64,000 bases of DNA from Theropithecus gelada (GCF_003255815.1 NC_037673.1:7854070-7918069); one strand, 5' to 3'. Positions 22,551-34,966 are shown, counted from the stretch's first letter. Notes: generated by a model from the sequence alone, not told the origin. Program-made: numbers and translations.

Positions 22551-25248
22551 TCCACTGTCCTTACTCACCTGACAGCATGTGCGTGCTTCTTTTCTTTTGT
22601 TTGGGTCTTTTGAAAAGAAAGAGGTAGCAGCCTCTCCTGGGGCACTTTGTCCCCCGACCCTCTGTGCCCTGGTCTGCTCTCCTTCCCCAAGCCCGATTCC
22701 TGCAGTTTTTATAAATCTTGAACTAACCACACTCTCATCTGCCCCTCTTGAAATCAGGGTTTGCAAAATGGAGTGTCAACTCTCAAGGCCTAAGATAACA
22801 GTTACTTTTTGCAACAGTGGCACATTCTGATCCCGAAAATCGCCTCTGCCCTGTGCACCCCTGGGACGGACTGGGCCAGTGTGTCCTGCCCACGCCCTCT
22901 CACCTGCTGGACACCTGGCAGAGGAGGAGGGTTTCACCTGCTTTCCCCATGATGGAAAGGGCACTGCTGATGACCCGCAATGTGTTTTACAAAATATTCC
23001 TTTGGTATGTTTACTCATTTGTTCATTTAAAAGTAACTGTTGCATCTCTACTAGGTTTCAGGCAGGTGCAGATAAATCATTGAGGAAGATACCGCTCTGG
23101 TCCCAAAAGATAATGTCTCCACAGGGTTTTTGAGGCAACTTGAGTTCTGTGGGTTAGGAGTTTCCAGGAGTAAATTAATAGATGCCTGTGTTTTCAATTG
23201 TTGAGGGCAGCAATTCCTTTATGAAGACCTTGAACTTTGTAAATAGTGAATGATTTTCAAACACTTTCAAATAAGAGGGTTTCGCTCTGTGGTTCTCAAC
23301 AGAGATCCTGGTGTTTTGGTCTGGGGCATGGTCTGAGAATGAGTTATTTCTTGCTCTCTCGCTCTTTCTGTTCTTCAGGTGACTTGAATGAGTGGCCTGA
23401 ACTGTGAAATTGGGCTGATTTAGTATCTTTAGCCTCACATCAAGGAAGAAGTAAATTACACAAAGAGACAATAGGGAAGTGAATGAATCAGTTAAGGAAG
23501 GGCTGGAGGGATGGCAGAATCTGAAAGGGAAGGGAGAAGGTGAAGCTTAGGGACCTATTTTGGTTGGCCAAGCTCTTGCAGCTGGAGACAGGGCCTGGCT
23601 GGTGTGTGGAACAGCTGTGCTCTGAGTTGGGCAATTTCGGCCACCTGGAGTCCGTGCTCACTGGCTCTGCCTCAGGCCTTACAGCGTGTCCTGATCATCC
23701 CTTATGACCTGACTGCTCGGCCTAGCCTTTTGCCTCGTCACAGGCTTGTCTTCCGCCTTCCCTAATACTTTACAATATATCTGTCCTTCTATTCAGTAGC
23801 CAACATTTATTTTTCTGTAATCTCTAGTATCTTTAAAGTCCAAAAATCTATAGCAAGTCATTATCCCTATAATTCTTGGAGGTGAAGGATCTAAGAACAT
23901 TTAACGTTATTAACATTAAAAAATGTGTTTATCGTGATACACAGATATGAGTCATTATCTTGTTTCATAGGTTGAAAAACTACAAAAGCAATATAATGTT
24001 TATTCTGCAATTTCTGTAGTGCTTTTTATTAAGCACTAGCTGATGTACAAAATTCTTAGTAATTTCAAACATAATTTATAAGCGTGTATATACAGGAAAT
24101 CTTAATTTAATAGTTAAAAGGAGTACTATGAGATGATATTTTATATTTATATAACAATAAAGTCTCTTCGGATTTATTTTAAAAAGGAGACAAAAATAAG
24201 GCCCATCTCTGATCTTTTTCATGACTGTACCAGAATTCTACACCCTCCACCCAACGTGTCCACTCTGCCACTGTCCCATGCGCATGAACCACGACCACCA
24301 CCCTGCTACCATGTTGCCTCCACCGCCACCTCCTCTCTCCCGTTCCACTCTTCTATGAGGAAGCTGCACTTGACTCCTGGTGCTCACTTTCCAGTGGTCA
24401 GAGACGGGGCCCATAGACTTACTTCCCTTTGGTCTATCTTTCCCCAACTTTCCATCTGGGCTACTGTCTAAAAACTTTGAACACTAGGGACATTCTCTCT
24501 GCCTTCACTTTTGCACTGAGATCCATCTCCCCATTGCCTGGTGCATGTCTTTGTTGCCCCTGAGTCATCTACTGCCTGCTCCCGGAGCTCCCAGGCTGCC
24601 CGTCTAGTCCCTGACCAGCTCATGGCTTAGTGCTAAGTCACACACATTTGTGATCTGGCCTTCCCTGCTCATGACCCCACTGGGGTGACAAACATCTACA
24701 ACTTCAACCTGAATAAACTTGACTAAGACCAAGGGGGCAGCTCTGTGCACGGGTCCTGAGGGGAAAGGTACAGCTGAGAAAGAGATGGGAGACAGGAAAA
24801 CTGAGGACAGAAAATCCTCCTGCACTTGTGATACTTTCCATTCTTTGCAAGAACAGCAATTCACTTCTCCAAAAGAAAGTTAGGAAGATGAATTTAAATA
24901 CAAAGAACATTGCTGGGGCTCATGACAGATGCTTTTAAAAGCCTGGGATGGAATAGAAGAAAGAACTTTTTGAAAAGAAAAAAGATACAATGACAATTGA
25001 GGTCGTCCAGAGCCGACTATGTGAATCCTGTGATCCCAGAGCAGCAACACAGCCGGAGCTGGTCCTTCTCCATCTCCCCGAAAATATCCCATTGTTCTCT
25101 GAGATCACCCAGCCCTCGTTCAAACCAATTCAAGCTAAGGGTATTTAGCTTTGAAAAGCAGCCAGTCTCCTGTTCTGTATAGTTAGGGGAGGCTAATAAG
25201 AGGTACATCTATTTTTCCAGTAAGCCTAAGAGTTCCATAGGGATGTGA
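22551..25248. other. Unassigned sequence, 2.7 kb
   Basis: No gene or repeat that I can support. 22570-23000 is GC-richer with overlapping chance frames. 23760-24180 is AT-rich. 24880-25200 has dense overlapping frames on both strands, none recognisable. Confidence 0.5.
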
Positions 25249-26028
25249 TGTATTGGTCTCTTGGTGCTGCCTTAACAAGGCACCCATGACTGGGTGGTGT
25301 AAACAACAGATATTCATTGTCTCCCAGTTCAGTTCCGGAGGCCAGAGTCCAAGCTAAAGACGACGCTAGGTTTGGTTCCTCCTGAGGCTGTGAGGGAGAC
25401 ACTGGTCCTTGCCTCTCTCCCCGCTTCTGTTGGTTTCCTGGCGATCTTTGCTGTTCTCTGACTGGCAGAAGGATCACCGCATCCCTGCCTTCATGTTCTC
25501 ATGGTGTTCTCTCTCTGGATTTGTCTGTCTTTATGCACGAATTTCCCCTTTTTTTTTCCTTTTTAGAAGTGGAGTCTCACTCTGTCATCCAGGCTGGAGT
25601 GCAGGGGCATGATCCCAGTTCGTTAGTCCACTGCAGCCTTGAACTCCTGGGCTCAACTGGTCCTCTCACTCAGCCCCTGAGTAGCTGGGACTACAGGTGC
25701 ACACCACCATGCTCAGCTAATTACTATTATTTTTTAGAGGCAAGATCTTACTGTATTTCTCACGCTGGTCTTGAACTCCTGGTCTCCAGCAATCCTCCTG
25801 CCTCAGCCTCCCAAGTCGCTGGGATTATAGGCACGAGCCACTGTGCTCAGCCAAAAATATCTCCTTTTAATAAGGGCACTAGTCATACTGGATTAGAATC
25901 CACCTTAATGACCTCATCTTACTAATGACATCTTCAATGACGTAATTTCCAAATAAGGTCACATTCTAAGGTCCTGGGGATGGCAATTCAACATATGAAT
26001 TTTGGAGAGACACAGTTCAACCATAACA
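25249..26028 (-). repeat. MLT1-type LTR (antisense), split by an Alu
   Basis: The left part ('tgctgccttaacaaggcacc', 'gtaaacaacagatattcatt') and right part ('ggcactagtcatactggatt', 'tccaaataaggtcacattct', 'aacatatgaattttggagag') form one antisense MaLR-like LTR interrupted at 25548-25852. The subfamily is uncertain. Confidence 0.82.
25548..25852 (-). repeat. AluJ-like SINE (antisense)
   Basis: It begins with T-rich tail sequence and 'ggagtctcactctgtcatcc', has 'gaactcctgggctcaactgg', and ends 'gagccactgtgctcagcc'. The 134-codon plus-strand frame at 25521-25925 is the usual antisense-Alu reading and is not a gene. Confidence 0.95.
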
Positions 26029-27904
26029 CCTGCCATCCCGCCACACTGACTCCCTGGACATGGGCCTTCTTCTAAGGGAAGTAACTGAGGTGCTCCTGTC
26101 CCCTCCTGATGACCAGATGTGCATAGTTGCGATGATAATCTTCAGGATATCCCTGTGTCTCTGCTGTACATGTCCCGAAAGTATAGAAAATGAAGGGCAA
26201 CCCTTGGGTATCGCAGATCCCCAGCAGAAGCCCAAGCTCAGCTTTAACAAATATTTCCAACATGATAACTTTCCACCCAATGAAACAAAACCTCTGCTGT
26301 TTTTTTATCTGAATACAGACATCTCCATTAGCAAAGATCCTTAATATTCAATATTCAACAAATGTTTTTAAATATTCCCCCCTTTTAAATATTAAGACTT
26401 TCTCAGGTTCAGAAAGCACAATTGCTACAATGTTATCAAAGGAGTCCTTGAAATAAGTTTACCAAACCCAGTCAAAGGGATACCCACATACATGCTTTCC
26501 TTTGTAAGTTAAGGAACTTATAAGTAACCTAAGTTACCGTATGCTAAGTTCTACATAGCCAATTCTCAACTATAGAAAGATTACTTTTATTACAAAAACT
26601 TTTATGAGACAGGACAGAAGAAAGGGTACCTACGTATAGCAAGGTCTCCTGTAGAATAAACACCTGCATAATTGTTTAGCACCTTTTGATTCTGAATCTG
26701 CTTAACAAAGGCTTATGCAGGTGGCAGGTCTCTGAGAAAACGATCCTAGATGGAACAAAAACTTGGCTGAGTAAATGGAAATATTCTCAATAGAGAACAA
26801 TTTTAAAAAGAACATATTCCAAAGTTGTCCAAAGCTACTACTTCCCTTGAAGCCAATTATATGGTACTCTATTATAGAGGTTTATATTTATGGAGTTGTT
26901 CAAACAGATAATGGCCTTTAAACATTGTGCTTAGGTCCAATTTGTGGCTGCAAAAAGAGAATACATATTCTATAAAGTGGCTGAGATTGGAAATTCTCTT
27001 TAAACCTATAATTCAGTACAGGTCAGCTACATGTGGTTTTGCAAAAAGAATGTTCAAACTCTTGTAATTGATATCCTAAATGAAATCTAATTGGTATCTT
27101 AAAGTGAAATAGTTTTTCCAACTAGAAGTTCTTTAACATGTGGTTCAATTTTCATTGCAGCCTGCATGCAGGGAGCTGACTTAGCTTTTGCAAGCATATT
27201 CCATGACCTGGTGTCTTTGTTGGAAGGCTCCTTTCCACAGCTCTGTCTCTGGTCTCCATGCCTCTTACTGAGCCCCACAACCCTGACCCTTCAAAATTTC
27301 TCTTTCCATCTCTGTCACATGGAGATAATGAAATTCCATACCTAGTGGGATAGTCATGAGGCGAAGGTGGGATAGCTTGGGAATAGACACTTTGTAAATC
27401 CAACAACTTCTCCCCTACCCTTGGACTTTCAGGCAGTGTGACTGCCCTCAGATTCAGCACCCACCCTCTGGACCAATTTCATTGAAATTCGTTTCTGCAG
27501 TAGAAATGTTGGCATTTTAAAAAGAACTATGGCCAATTTCTGATCCACATGTCTCCTTCCTCTACTATAAGGTAAAAATCTGGAGAAAAAATCAGATTTT
27601 TTTTTTTTTTAGAGAGATAAAGTTATAAGATAGTTGATAATCATTGAGAAATGATTTTTCTTCCCAATAGCTTTAAGTTTCAATTTTTCCAAAACTGTTC
27701 GTAAGAAGAAAAGTACTGCTGAAAATAAGGGAAGTTGACACCCATTCTGATATTTTTTATTAATGATTTTGAAGAATTGATGTTGACATCTGCTCTAGGA
27801 TATATGATCAAAAATTAAAAAGTCAAATAACTTTACCAGTACCTCTCAAACTTCCATGTTAAAATAAAAAACCTCCACTGGGAAAGGTTTTGGGGGGAGG
27901 ATGG
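26029..27904. other. Mostly unassigned sequence
   Basis: Apart from a MIR-like piece at 27275-27370, nothing is recognised. Mostly AT-rich with a T run at 27598-27611. Confidence 0.5.
27275..27370 (+). repeat. MIR-like SINE fragment
   Basis: 'tctgtcacatggagataatg', then 'ccatacctagtgggatagtc', follows the MIR 3' half (catctgtaaaatggagata ... acctcatagggttg). Confidence 0.6.
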
Positions 27905-28195
27905 GGGAAAGTTGGTCAATGGATACAAAGTTACAGCTGGATGGGAGGAATACATTCTAGTGCTCTGCAACACTGAAGGGAGACTGTGGTTAAGGACAAT
28001 TCAGTGTATATTTTCAAGAGGCTGGAAGAGGGAATTTTGATTGTTTGCAACACAAAAAACGATGAATAATCAGGTGATGAATATGCTAATTACCCCGATT
28101 TGATCATCACATACCATATACATGCATGGAAATATCACTCTGTATCCCATAAACATATAAATTTTTTTCAAGTAAACCAAAACTGAAAGGGAAAA
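27905..28195 (+). repeat. L1M 3' UTR end
   Basis: 'agttggtcaatggatacaaa', 'tctagtgctctgcaacactg', 'gctaattaccccgatttgat' and 'tatcccataaacatataaa' are the consecutive blocks of an L1MA/L1MB-type tail. Confidence 0.88.
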
Positions 28196-28692
28196 AAATT
28201 TCAGAGGTTGCATCATCAACTGATTAAAATTTCTTGGATAGTATTCTTTTTTTCTTCTATTTTAATTCTTATTTTAGCTATATTTCTTGAAAGGCTATCC
28301 TACTGAATATAATAAAATATGTTTGACTTTACAGGCATAATTAGTCTAATTATGCTTAAGGTATTAATGTATATTTTTCGGATGAATTTACCAATTTGTC
28401 ATGGGCTTCTCACAAATACTTGTATGCTCTTAGTTTTTTTAAATTAACTTCTTCTGTATTAATTCTACCTGTTACCCTTTATACTTTTGATATGGAAGTG
28501 CTGAGAAGGGAAGAGTGTGGTCCCTTTAAATGATAGGGAAGTGGGGAAGGGAAGTGCTGGGTAAAGGAGGGTACAGTCCCTGGCTAAGGCTCCACCCCCA
28601 CGGACCTAGGTGAGGACAGGCACTTCTGCCTTGGCGCCCAAATGTTGCATTGTCCAAGACCACCCTGGCCCTCCATGCCCCCATCCTGGGCC

Positions 28693-28699
28693 TATAAAA
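28693..28699 (+). promoter_or_regulatory. LTR TATA box
   Basis: 'tataaaa' in the context 'ggcctataaaactgg'. A start site would be expected about 25-30 bases downstream, at the 'gcaaggcagacacag' segment. Confidence 0.7.
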
Positions 28700-28971
28700 C
28701 TGGAGACCCCAGCAAGGCAGACACAGAGGCGGCCAGAAGTCGAGAGGCGCAAGCGCATCAGCGGAAGAAGACACAAGCGGATGGACAGCGAGAGGACATC
28801 GAGGGGGCATGCCAGGGGAAGGGCACACCGATAGACAGCTACGGATCAGGGGCACAAGGCAGAGATTGGCCGGGGCAGTCGAACGAGAGCCAGGGCGGTC
28901 AGACGAGAGCCCAATCCCAGGGAAACCATCTCCCTTCTGGCTCCCCCATCTGCAGATAGCTACTTCCACTC

Positions 28972-28978
28972 GATAAAG
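28972..28978 (+). promoter_or_regulatory. LTR poly(A) signal (variant)
   Basis: 'gataaag' within 'cactcgataaagctttgcac', the usual place of AATAAA at the R/U5 border of such LTRs. The first base is G instead of A. Confidence 0.6.
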
Positions 28979-29335
28979 CTTTGCACGAATTCTCCAAGCC
29001 CAGGTGTGATCCAATTTTTCCAGTACACCAGGGCAAGGACCCGGGATACAGAAAGTCTTCTGTCCTCCCGACAAGGTAGAGTGTCTAATTGAGCCGATTA
29101 ATACAAGCTGCCTATAGACTGCAAACTAAGAGAGCACCCTGCACCACACGCCCACTGGGGCTTCAGGAGCTGTAAACATTCACCCTTAGAGACTGCTGTG
29201 GGGTTGGAGCCCCACAGTCTTCCCGTCTGTATGCTGCCCTAGAAGTTTGAGCTGTGGGACCCTGAAGAAGAGAGCCCCACCCCCACCACACACCCTGCCA
29301 GGGGGACAAGGGAACCTTTCCCATTCCACTTTGAA

Positions 29336-29548
29336 GGATGTATGCTAAGTATTTCTTAGTTTTCAACTGGAAAACTATAGCATGTTTTAAACATCTACCA
29401 GAAAAAGAGTCAATAGCTTCCATATGAACATGAGTGAAATGTGTGCAGTTTAGCCATCACTTGCTATCAAAAGAAAAACAGACCGAAAACAGTGAGACAG
29501 TGAGGCTCTGGGGTCTACAGTGTGCATTGTATGTTTACAGTCCATCTG
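29336..29548. other. Unassigned spacer
   Basis: Short unassigned spacer between the LTR and a MIR. Confidence 0.5.
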
Positions 29549-29690
29549 CACTGCTGACCGCCTGTGGGATCCTGGGCAAGTCACCCAGCCTCTCTGCACC
29601 ATTCATTTCCTCATCGAGGAAACAAGGGCAGTGCAGGTGTCTGTGTCATGGGGCCCTTTGCAGGCTGAGTGACTTAATACACATGAAGCC
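29549..29690 (+). repeat. MIR SINE
   Basis: 'atcctgggcaagtcacccag', 'cctctctgcaccattcattt' and 'cctcatcgaggaaacaaggg' match the MIR core in order. The 192-codon frame at 29434-30012 reads straight through it. Confidence 0.8.
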
Positions 29691-30240
29691 GTGGGTCAGG
29701 GCTGCCCCCAGAAAGCACAGGATACATGGTATCCAGATGAGCCCTGGCAAGTTCATCCCCATCCATCCAACGCTCCTGTTTGTCTCTCTAGTATCCCTGA
29801 GCACAAGAGCGTTCATGATGTGTTCACCTTTCTGTCTCTGCTTCTGGTGTCTGAGTTTTATGCAAGTAGGAACTATGACTTTCTTCCCTTCCTCCCTGCT
29901 GCTCATAACACAAGAACTGCTCTGCCGACGTTGGTCAAAGGATTCAAACTTTCAGCTAGACAGAAACAGTAAGTTCAAGAGAAACATTACCCAGCATATG
30001 GGCTGTGGTTAGTAACAATGCATTGTATTCTTGAAAACTGCTGAGAGACTAGATTTTAAGTATTCTTACCCCCAAAATATGATTAGCATGTGAAGCAATG
30101 CATACATTATCTAGCCTGATTTAGCCATTCCACAATGTAAACATATTTCAAAACAAAATGTTTTACATAAAAAGATATATAATTTTATTTGTCACTTAAA
30201 TAAATAAGTACCTAGATGTCAAAAAAAGAGGAATGTTCAG
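29691..30240. other. Unassigned sequence
   Basis: Nothing recognised. It contains the 3' part of the longest chance frame in the window. Confidence 0.5.
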
Positions 30241-30249
30241 CAAATGGCT

Positions 30250-30562
30250 TTTTTTTTTTTTTTTTTTTTTTTTGAGACAGAGTCTTGCTCTGTCACTGAG
30301 GCTGGAGTGCAGTGGCATGATTTCGGCTCACTGCAACCTCCGTCTTTCGGGTTCAAGTGATTCTCTTGCCTCAGCCCCCCAACCTGTAGTAGCTGGGACT
30401 ACAGGTGTGTGCCTCCATGCTTGGCTAATTTTTGTATTTTTAGTAGAGATGGGGTTTCACCATGTTGGCCAGGCTGGACTTGAACTCCTGACCTCAGGTA
30501 ATTCACCCACCTCAGCCTCCCAAAGTGCGGGGATTACAGGTGTGAGCCACTGCACCCGGCCA
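30250..30562 (-). repeat. AluS SINE (antisense), full length
   Basis: It starts with about 23 T, then 'gagacagagtcttgctctgt', and ends 'gagccactgcacccggc'. The duplication is 'caaatggct' at 30241-30249 and 30563-30571. Confidence 0.97.
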
Positions 30563-30702
30563 CAAATGGCTATTGAATGAATGAATGAGTGAACAAGTCC
30601 TGCCAATAAAAACTTTCAGTGTTTCTATAATTGAGAATAAACTCACACACCTAATGCGGAAAATACTTACAATCTGTCTGCAGCGCACATTAAAGGCCAG
30701 GT

Positions 30703-31008
30703 TCCTCTAGGGATATCTATTGGTATTTAACCTTAAAATCAACTGAACTGTTTGTAACTCCCAAAACATGCCTTGTATTTTTTCTGTTCTTCATTATTCT
30801 TTCTTCTGATTATCACGTACGTTCATTCAAATCAGTCAGTTAGGTTTAGTAAAGCACTAGGGATACCTGCTGGTATTTAGTCTTAAGATCAACAGAACTA
30901 TTTGTAGCTCCCAAAACACGTCTCGTGTTTTTCTCTTTTTCATTATTCTTTCTTTCCCATTGTCATGTACTTTCATCCACATCAGTGAGTAACGTTTAGT
31001 AAAACACA
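30703..31008. repeat. Diverged 150-bp tandem duplication
   Basis: Two copies start at about 30703 and 30853. Shared order: 'ctagggatatctattggtat' / 'ctagggatacctgctggtat', then 'gctcccaaaacacgt'-like, 'ttcattattctttctt', a '..cacgtac/catgtac..ttcat' block, and 'gtttagtaaa'. By eye the copies are about 80% identical. I know no repeat family for the unit. Confidence 0.88.
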
Positions 31009-31470
31009 TGGAACTAGCCTAACTCAGAACAGATTAAATATACTTTGGAGAATTTATTTAAAATAATTCTATACATGGTTTTAGAAACTGTAAATTCACA
31101 CATGTTCATAATCACAATGAGTCAAATATGGTTAAATTGTATACAATTTATAAATAAGTGCTGTAAATATTATTTGCAACTTGTTCAAAATTAGCTGAAA
31201 AATGTTAAATAAAAAATTCACAGTTTGGAGCACCAAAAAAGATTCAAGCATTCAAGTTTCTAAGTAATGGTAATTACTGGAAACATAACTTGTAAACAGG
31301 ATAGCCTGGAATTTATTCCTGTAAAGGCAAGTGAGAAGCAGTATAACATTTATTTTAAAATTACAGATTGTGATATCATCTCACTTCAGATAAAATGACT
31401 TTTACCAAAAAGACAAAAAATAGTGGATATAGAGATAAGGGAAGACTTTTACAGTGGTAGTGTGAAAGTA
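31009..31470. other. Unassigned AT-rich sequence
   Basis: AT-rich and featureless to me. It lies between the tandem duplication and an L1 fragment. Confidence 0.5.
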
Positions 31471-32225
31471 AATAAGTATAGCCACTACTGAAAATAGTAT
31501 GGAGGTTCCTCAGAAAACTAAAAATGGAACTACCTTCTGATCCAGCAATTTTACTACAGAGTAGATACCCAAAGGAAAGGAAGTTAGTATCTCGAAGAGA
31601 TAGTTCCACCCCCATGTTTCCTGCAGCACTGTGCCTGATAGCCAACATATGGAATCCACAGGTGTTCATCAGTGGAGGAATGGATAAAGCAAATGTGGTC
31701 TATACACATGAGGAAATATTATTCAACCATAAAAAAGAATAAAATTTTGTCATTTGCAGCAATGTGGACAGAACTGGAGGACATTATGTTAAGTGACATA
31801 AACCAGGAGCAGAAAGAGAAGTATCAAATGTTCACACTTACATGTGGGAGCTAAAATATGTGGATCACAGGGAGGTAGAGAGTTGATCTGTGGGTACTTG
31901 AGGCTGGAAAGGGTAACAGGGAGGGGATGATAAAAAGTGACTGGTTAACGGGCATAAAAATACAGTTAGACAGAAGAAAGAAGATCTAGTGTTCAGTAGT
32001 ACAACGGAGTGAGTGGTTAATCATAATTTATTGTATATTACAAAATAACTAAAGAAGTAGACTTGGAATGTTCTCAACTCAAATAAATAATGAAAGTTTG
32101 AGGTGTCCCAATTATGCTGATTTGATTATTACATATTGTATGCTTGTACCACAATATCACACAAATTCCATAAATTTGTACATGTATTATGCATCCATAA
32201 AGTTAAAAATAAAAAAATTTCTATA
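31471..32225 (+). repeat. L1MA-type ORF2 end and 3' UTR
   Basis: Decayed ORF2 C-terminus ('aaatggaactaccttctgat', 'ttcatcagtggaggaatgga', 'ggaaatattattcaaccata') followed by the 3' UTR ('gattatta..tgtatgcttg', 'gcatccataaagttaaaaat'). Truncated at its 5' end. Two short in-frame pieces near 31524-31854 are relics of the ORF2 C-terminus. Confidence 0.92.
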
Positions 32226-32659
32226 AGTTTTGAATACATAGACTTATGTGGAGACTTGGTAGTTTTAATTTTTCATCACAAAGAAGTTGTATTTCATACT
32301 AAGATATATTAAAATGTACATGTTTGAGGCTTCTGGTTCATCAAAAATGAATAAACTCCCAAAAAGTTTCCAACAAACTCATATTCCAAACACACACATA
32401 TAGAACCTCTACATATCTACGATTTACAGATAAGAACCAGAGCTTTAATGTTCAGGCATTTGCACAGGTATGACTTGTATCAGGAGCCCTCCTTCACATT
32501 CCCAGCCACACATCTGCTGTGAGTTTGAGACTCCTGTCATTTCCTGCAACAAATGGGAAGGCAACTCATTGTTAAAGAAAGCAGCAGTGTAATCACAACG
32601 ATGCCCCTTTCCTAGTGTTTTAGTTTCCTAATATTCTCATAAAAATATTCTTGACAATG
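32226..32659. other. Unassigned sequence
   Basis: No element recognised between the L1 tail and the THE1 element. Confidence 0.5.
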
Positions 32660-32664
32660 ACTAT

Positions 32665-33035
32665 TGATATGTTTTGACTGTGTCCCCACCAAATCTCATC
32701 TTGAATTGTAGCTCCCATATTTCCCACATGTTGTGGGAGGGACCTAGTGGGAGCTAATTGAATCTTGGTGGCAGTTTCCCCCATACTGTTGTCATGGTAA
32801 TGAATAAGTCTCATGAAATCTGATGGTTTTTTAAGGGGGAATCCCTTTTGCTTGGGTCTCATTCTCTCTTGCTTGCTGCCATGTAAGATGTGCCTTTCAC
32901 CTGCCACCATGATTGTGAGCCCCCCCCACCGCAGGCCCTGCCCAGCCATGTGCAAATCCACTAAACCTCTTTTTCTTTATAAATTACTCAGTCTTGGGTA
33001 CAGCTTTATCAGCAGTGTGAAAATGAACTAATACA
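32665..33035 (+). repeat. THE1 5' LTR
   Basis: It starts 'tgatatgttttgactgtgtc', contains 'gtagctcccatatttcccac' and 'aaacctctttttctttataa', and ends 'gaactaatacag'. The flanking base set is actat (32660-32664). A C7 run at 32922-32928 interrupts the usual 'gtgaggcctcccc' part. Confidence 0.95.
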
Positions 33036-34602
33036 GTAAATTGGTACCAGTAGCATGGGGCATTACTGTAAAGATACCTGAAAATGTGGAGAGGCAACTT
33101 TGGAACAGGGTGGCAGGCAGAAGTTGTAATGCTTTAGAGGGCTTAGAAGAAGAAAGGAAAATGTGGAAAAGTTTGGAACTTCTTAGAGACTTGTTGAATG
33201 ACTTTGACCAAAATGCTGATGATGATATGGACAATGAAATCCAGGCTGAAGTCGTCTCAGATGGAGATTAGGAACTTGTTGGGAACTGGAGTAAAAGTGA
33301 TTCTTGCTTTGTTTTAGCAAAGACACTGGAGGCATGTCACCTTTGCCCTAAATACTTGTGGAGCTTTGAACTTGAGAGATGATTTAGGATATCTGACAGA
33401 AGAAATTTCTAAACACCAAAGCATTGAATAGGTGACCTGGGTACTGTTAAAGGCATTACATTTTAAGATGGAAACAGAGCATAAAAGTTCAGAAAATTTG
33501 AAGCCCAGTGATGTGACAGAAAAGAAAAACCCATTTTCTGAGGAGAAATTCAAGCTGGTTGCAAAAATTTAGATAAGTAATGAGGAGCTGAATATTAATT
33601 ACCAAGACAATAAAGAAAGTGTCTTCAGAGCATGTCAGAGACCATTGTGACAGCCTCTCCCATCACAGGACTGGAGGCCTAGGAAGAAAAAATGGTTTCT
33701 TGGGTTGGGCCCAGGGCCCCTCTGCTGTCTGCAGCCTAGGGACTTGGTGTCCTGCATCCCAGCCAATCTAGCCATTGTTAAAAGGGGTCAAGATACAGCT
33801 TGGGCCGTGGCTTTAGAGGATGCAAGCCCCAAGCCTTGGCAGCTTCCACATGTTGTTGCACCTGCGGATGCCCAGAAGTCAAAAACTGAGGTTTGGAAAC
33901 TTCCACCTAAATTTCAGAGAGTGTATGGAAATGCCAGGATGTCCAGGCAGAAGTTTGCTTCAGGGAAAAGCCCTTATGGAGAACCTCTGCTAGGGCAATA
34001 TGGAAAGGAAATGTGGTGATGAAGCCCCCACACAGAATCCCCACTGGGGCACTGTCTAGCTGAGCTGTGAGAAGAGGACCACTGTCCTTCAGACCCCAGA
34101 AAACAGATCCACTGACAGCTTGCACCATGCACCTGGAAAAGCCACAGAAAACGCCAGCCTGTGAAAGCAGCCAGGAGGGACCCTGTATCCTGCAAAGCCA
34201 CAGGGTCAGAGCTGTCCAAGACCATAGGAACCCTCCTCTTTCATCAGCTGACCTCGATGTGAGACATGGAGTCAAAGGAGATCATTTGGGAGCTTTAAGA
34301 TTTGACTGCCCTGCTGAATTTTGGACTTGCATGGGGACCTCTAGCCCCTCTGATTTGACCAATGTCTCCCATTTGGAATGTATATATTTATCCAGTGACT
34401 GTACCCCCATTGTAACTAGGAAGTAACCAACTTGCTTCTGATTTTACAGGCTCATAGGCAGAAGGGACTTTCCTTGTCTCAGAATAGACTTTGGACTGTG
34501 GATTTCTGAGTTAATGCTGAAGTGAGTTAAGAATTTGGGGGACTGTTAGGAAGGCATAATTGGTTTTGAAATATGAGGATTTGGGAGGGGCCAGGGTCGA
34601 AA
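33036..34602 (+). mobile_element. THE1 internal region (non-coding MaLR element)
   Basis: It begins just after the LTR with 'taaattggtaccagtagcat', followed by typical THE1 internal blocks such as 'ggcaactttggaacagggtg' and 'tttggacttgcatggggacc'. MaLR elements have an internal region of about 1.6 kb with no functional gag or pol, and this length (1567 bp) fits. Short frames here (33041-33271, 33705-34019, 34067-34426) are relics, not genes. Confidence 0.92.
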
Positions 34603-34966
34603 TAATATGGTTTGGCTGTGTCCTCTGACTCAAATCTCATCTTGAATTATAGCTTCCAGAATTTCTGTGTGTTGTAGGAGGGACCCAGTGGAAGATAATT
34701 GAAGCTTGAGGACAGTTTCCCCCATAATATTCTCATGGTAGTGAATAAGCCTCATGAGATCAGATGATTTTATAAAGGGAAACCCCTTTCACTTGGTTCT
34801 CATTCTCTTATGCCTGCTGCCATATAAGAGGTGCCTTTTACCTTCTGCTATGATCATGAGGCCTCCCAAGCCACGTGGAACTGTGAGTCCATTAAACCTC
34901 TTTTTCTTTATAAATTACCCACAATTGGGTATGTCTTTAACAGCAGCGTGAAAACGGACTAATACC
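34603..34966 (+). repeat. THE1 3' LTR
   Basis: It starts 'taatatggtttggctgtgtc' (the first TG is now TA) and ends 'aaaacggactaatacc'. After it comes gctat (34967-34971), matching the 5' flank actat with one mismatch. The two LTRs bound a near-complete element. Confidence 0.95.

Larger units (their letters stand above)
28490..29335 (+). repeat. CpG-rich LTR, probably ERV1 class
   Basis: The block has the layout of a retroviral LTR: a U3-like part with 'ctccacccccacggacctag', a TATA box at 28693, a CpG-dense R/leader part (28725-28920), a poly(A) signal at 28972, and a U5-like part with 'ggggcttcaggagctgtaaa'. I recognise it as a primate ERV1-type LTR, possibly of the MER52 group, but am unsure. 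There is no internal gag, pol or env next to it, so it is a solo LTR. The ends are approximate. The 182-codon minus-strand frame inside it (28526-29074) is a by-product of high GC. Confidence 0.75.

Noticed and set aside
25521..25925. 134-codon frame
   Set aside because: Typical peptide from an antisense Alu plus LTR sequence.
28526..29074. 182-codon minus-strand frame
   Set aside because: It lies wholly within the CpG-rich LTR, antisense to its TATA box and poly(A) signal. GC-rich DNA has few stops by chance.
28490..29335. Possible CpG-island promoter of a host gene
   Set aside because: The layout (TATA box, R, poly(A) signal) is that of an LTR, and no host exon follows that I can support.
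29434..30012. Longest open frame in the window (192 codons, plus strand)
   Set aside because: It reads through a MIR SINE, has no domain or composition signal, and overlaps frames on other strands.
33041..34426. Frames of 76-122 codons in the THE1 interior
   Set aside because: MaLR interiors are non-coding relics. The frames are scattered and interrupted.
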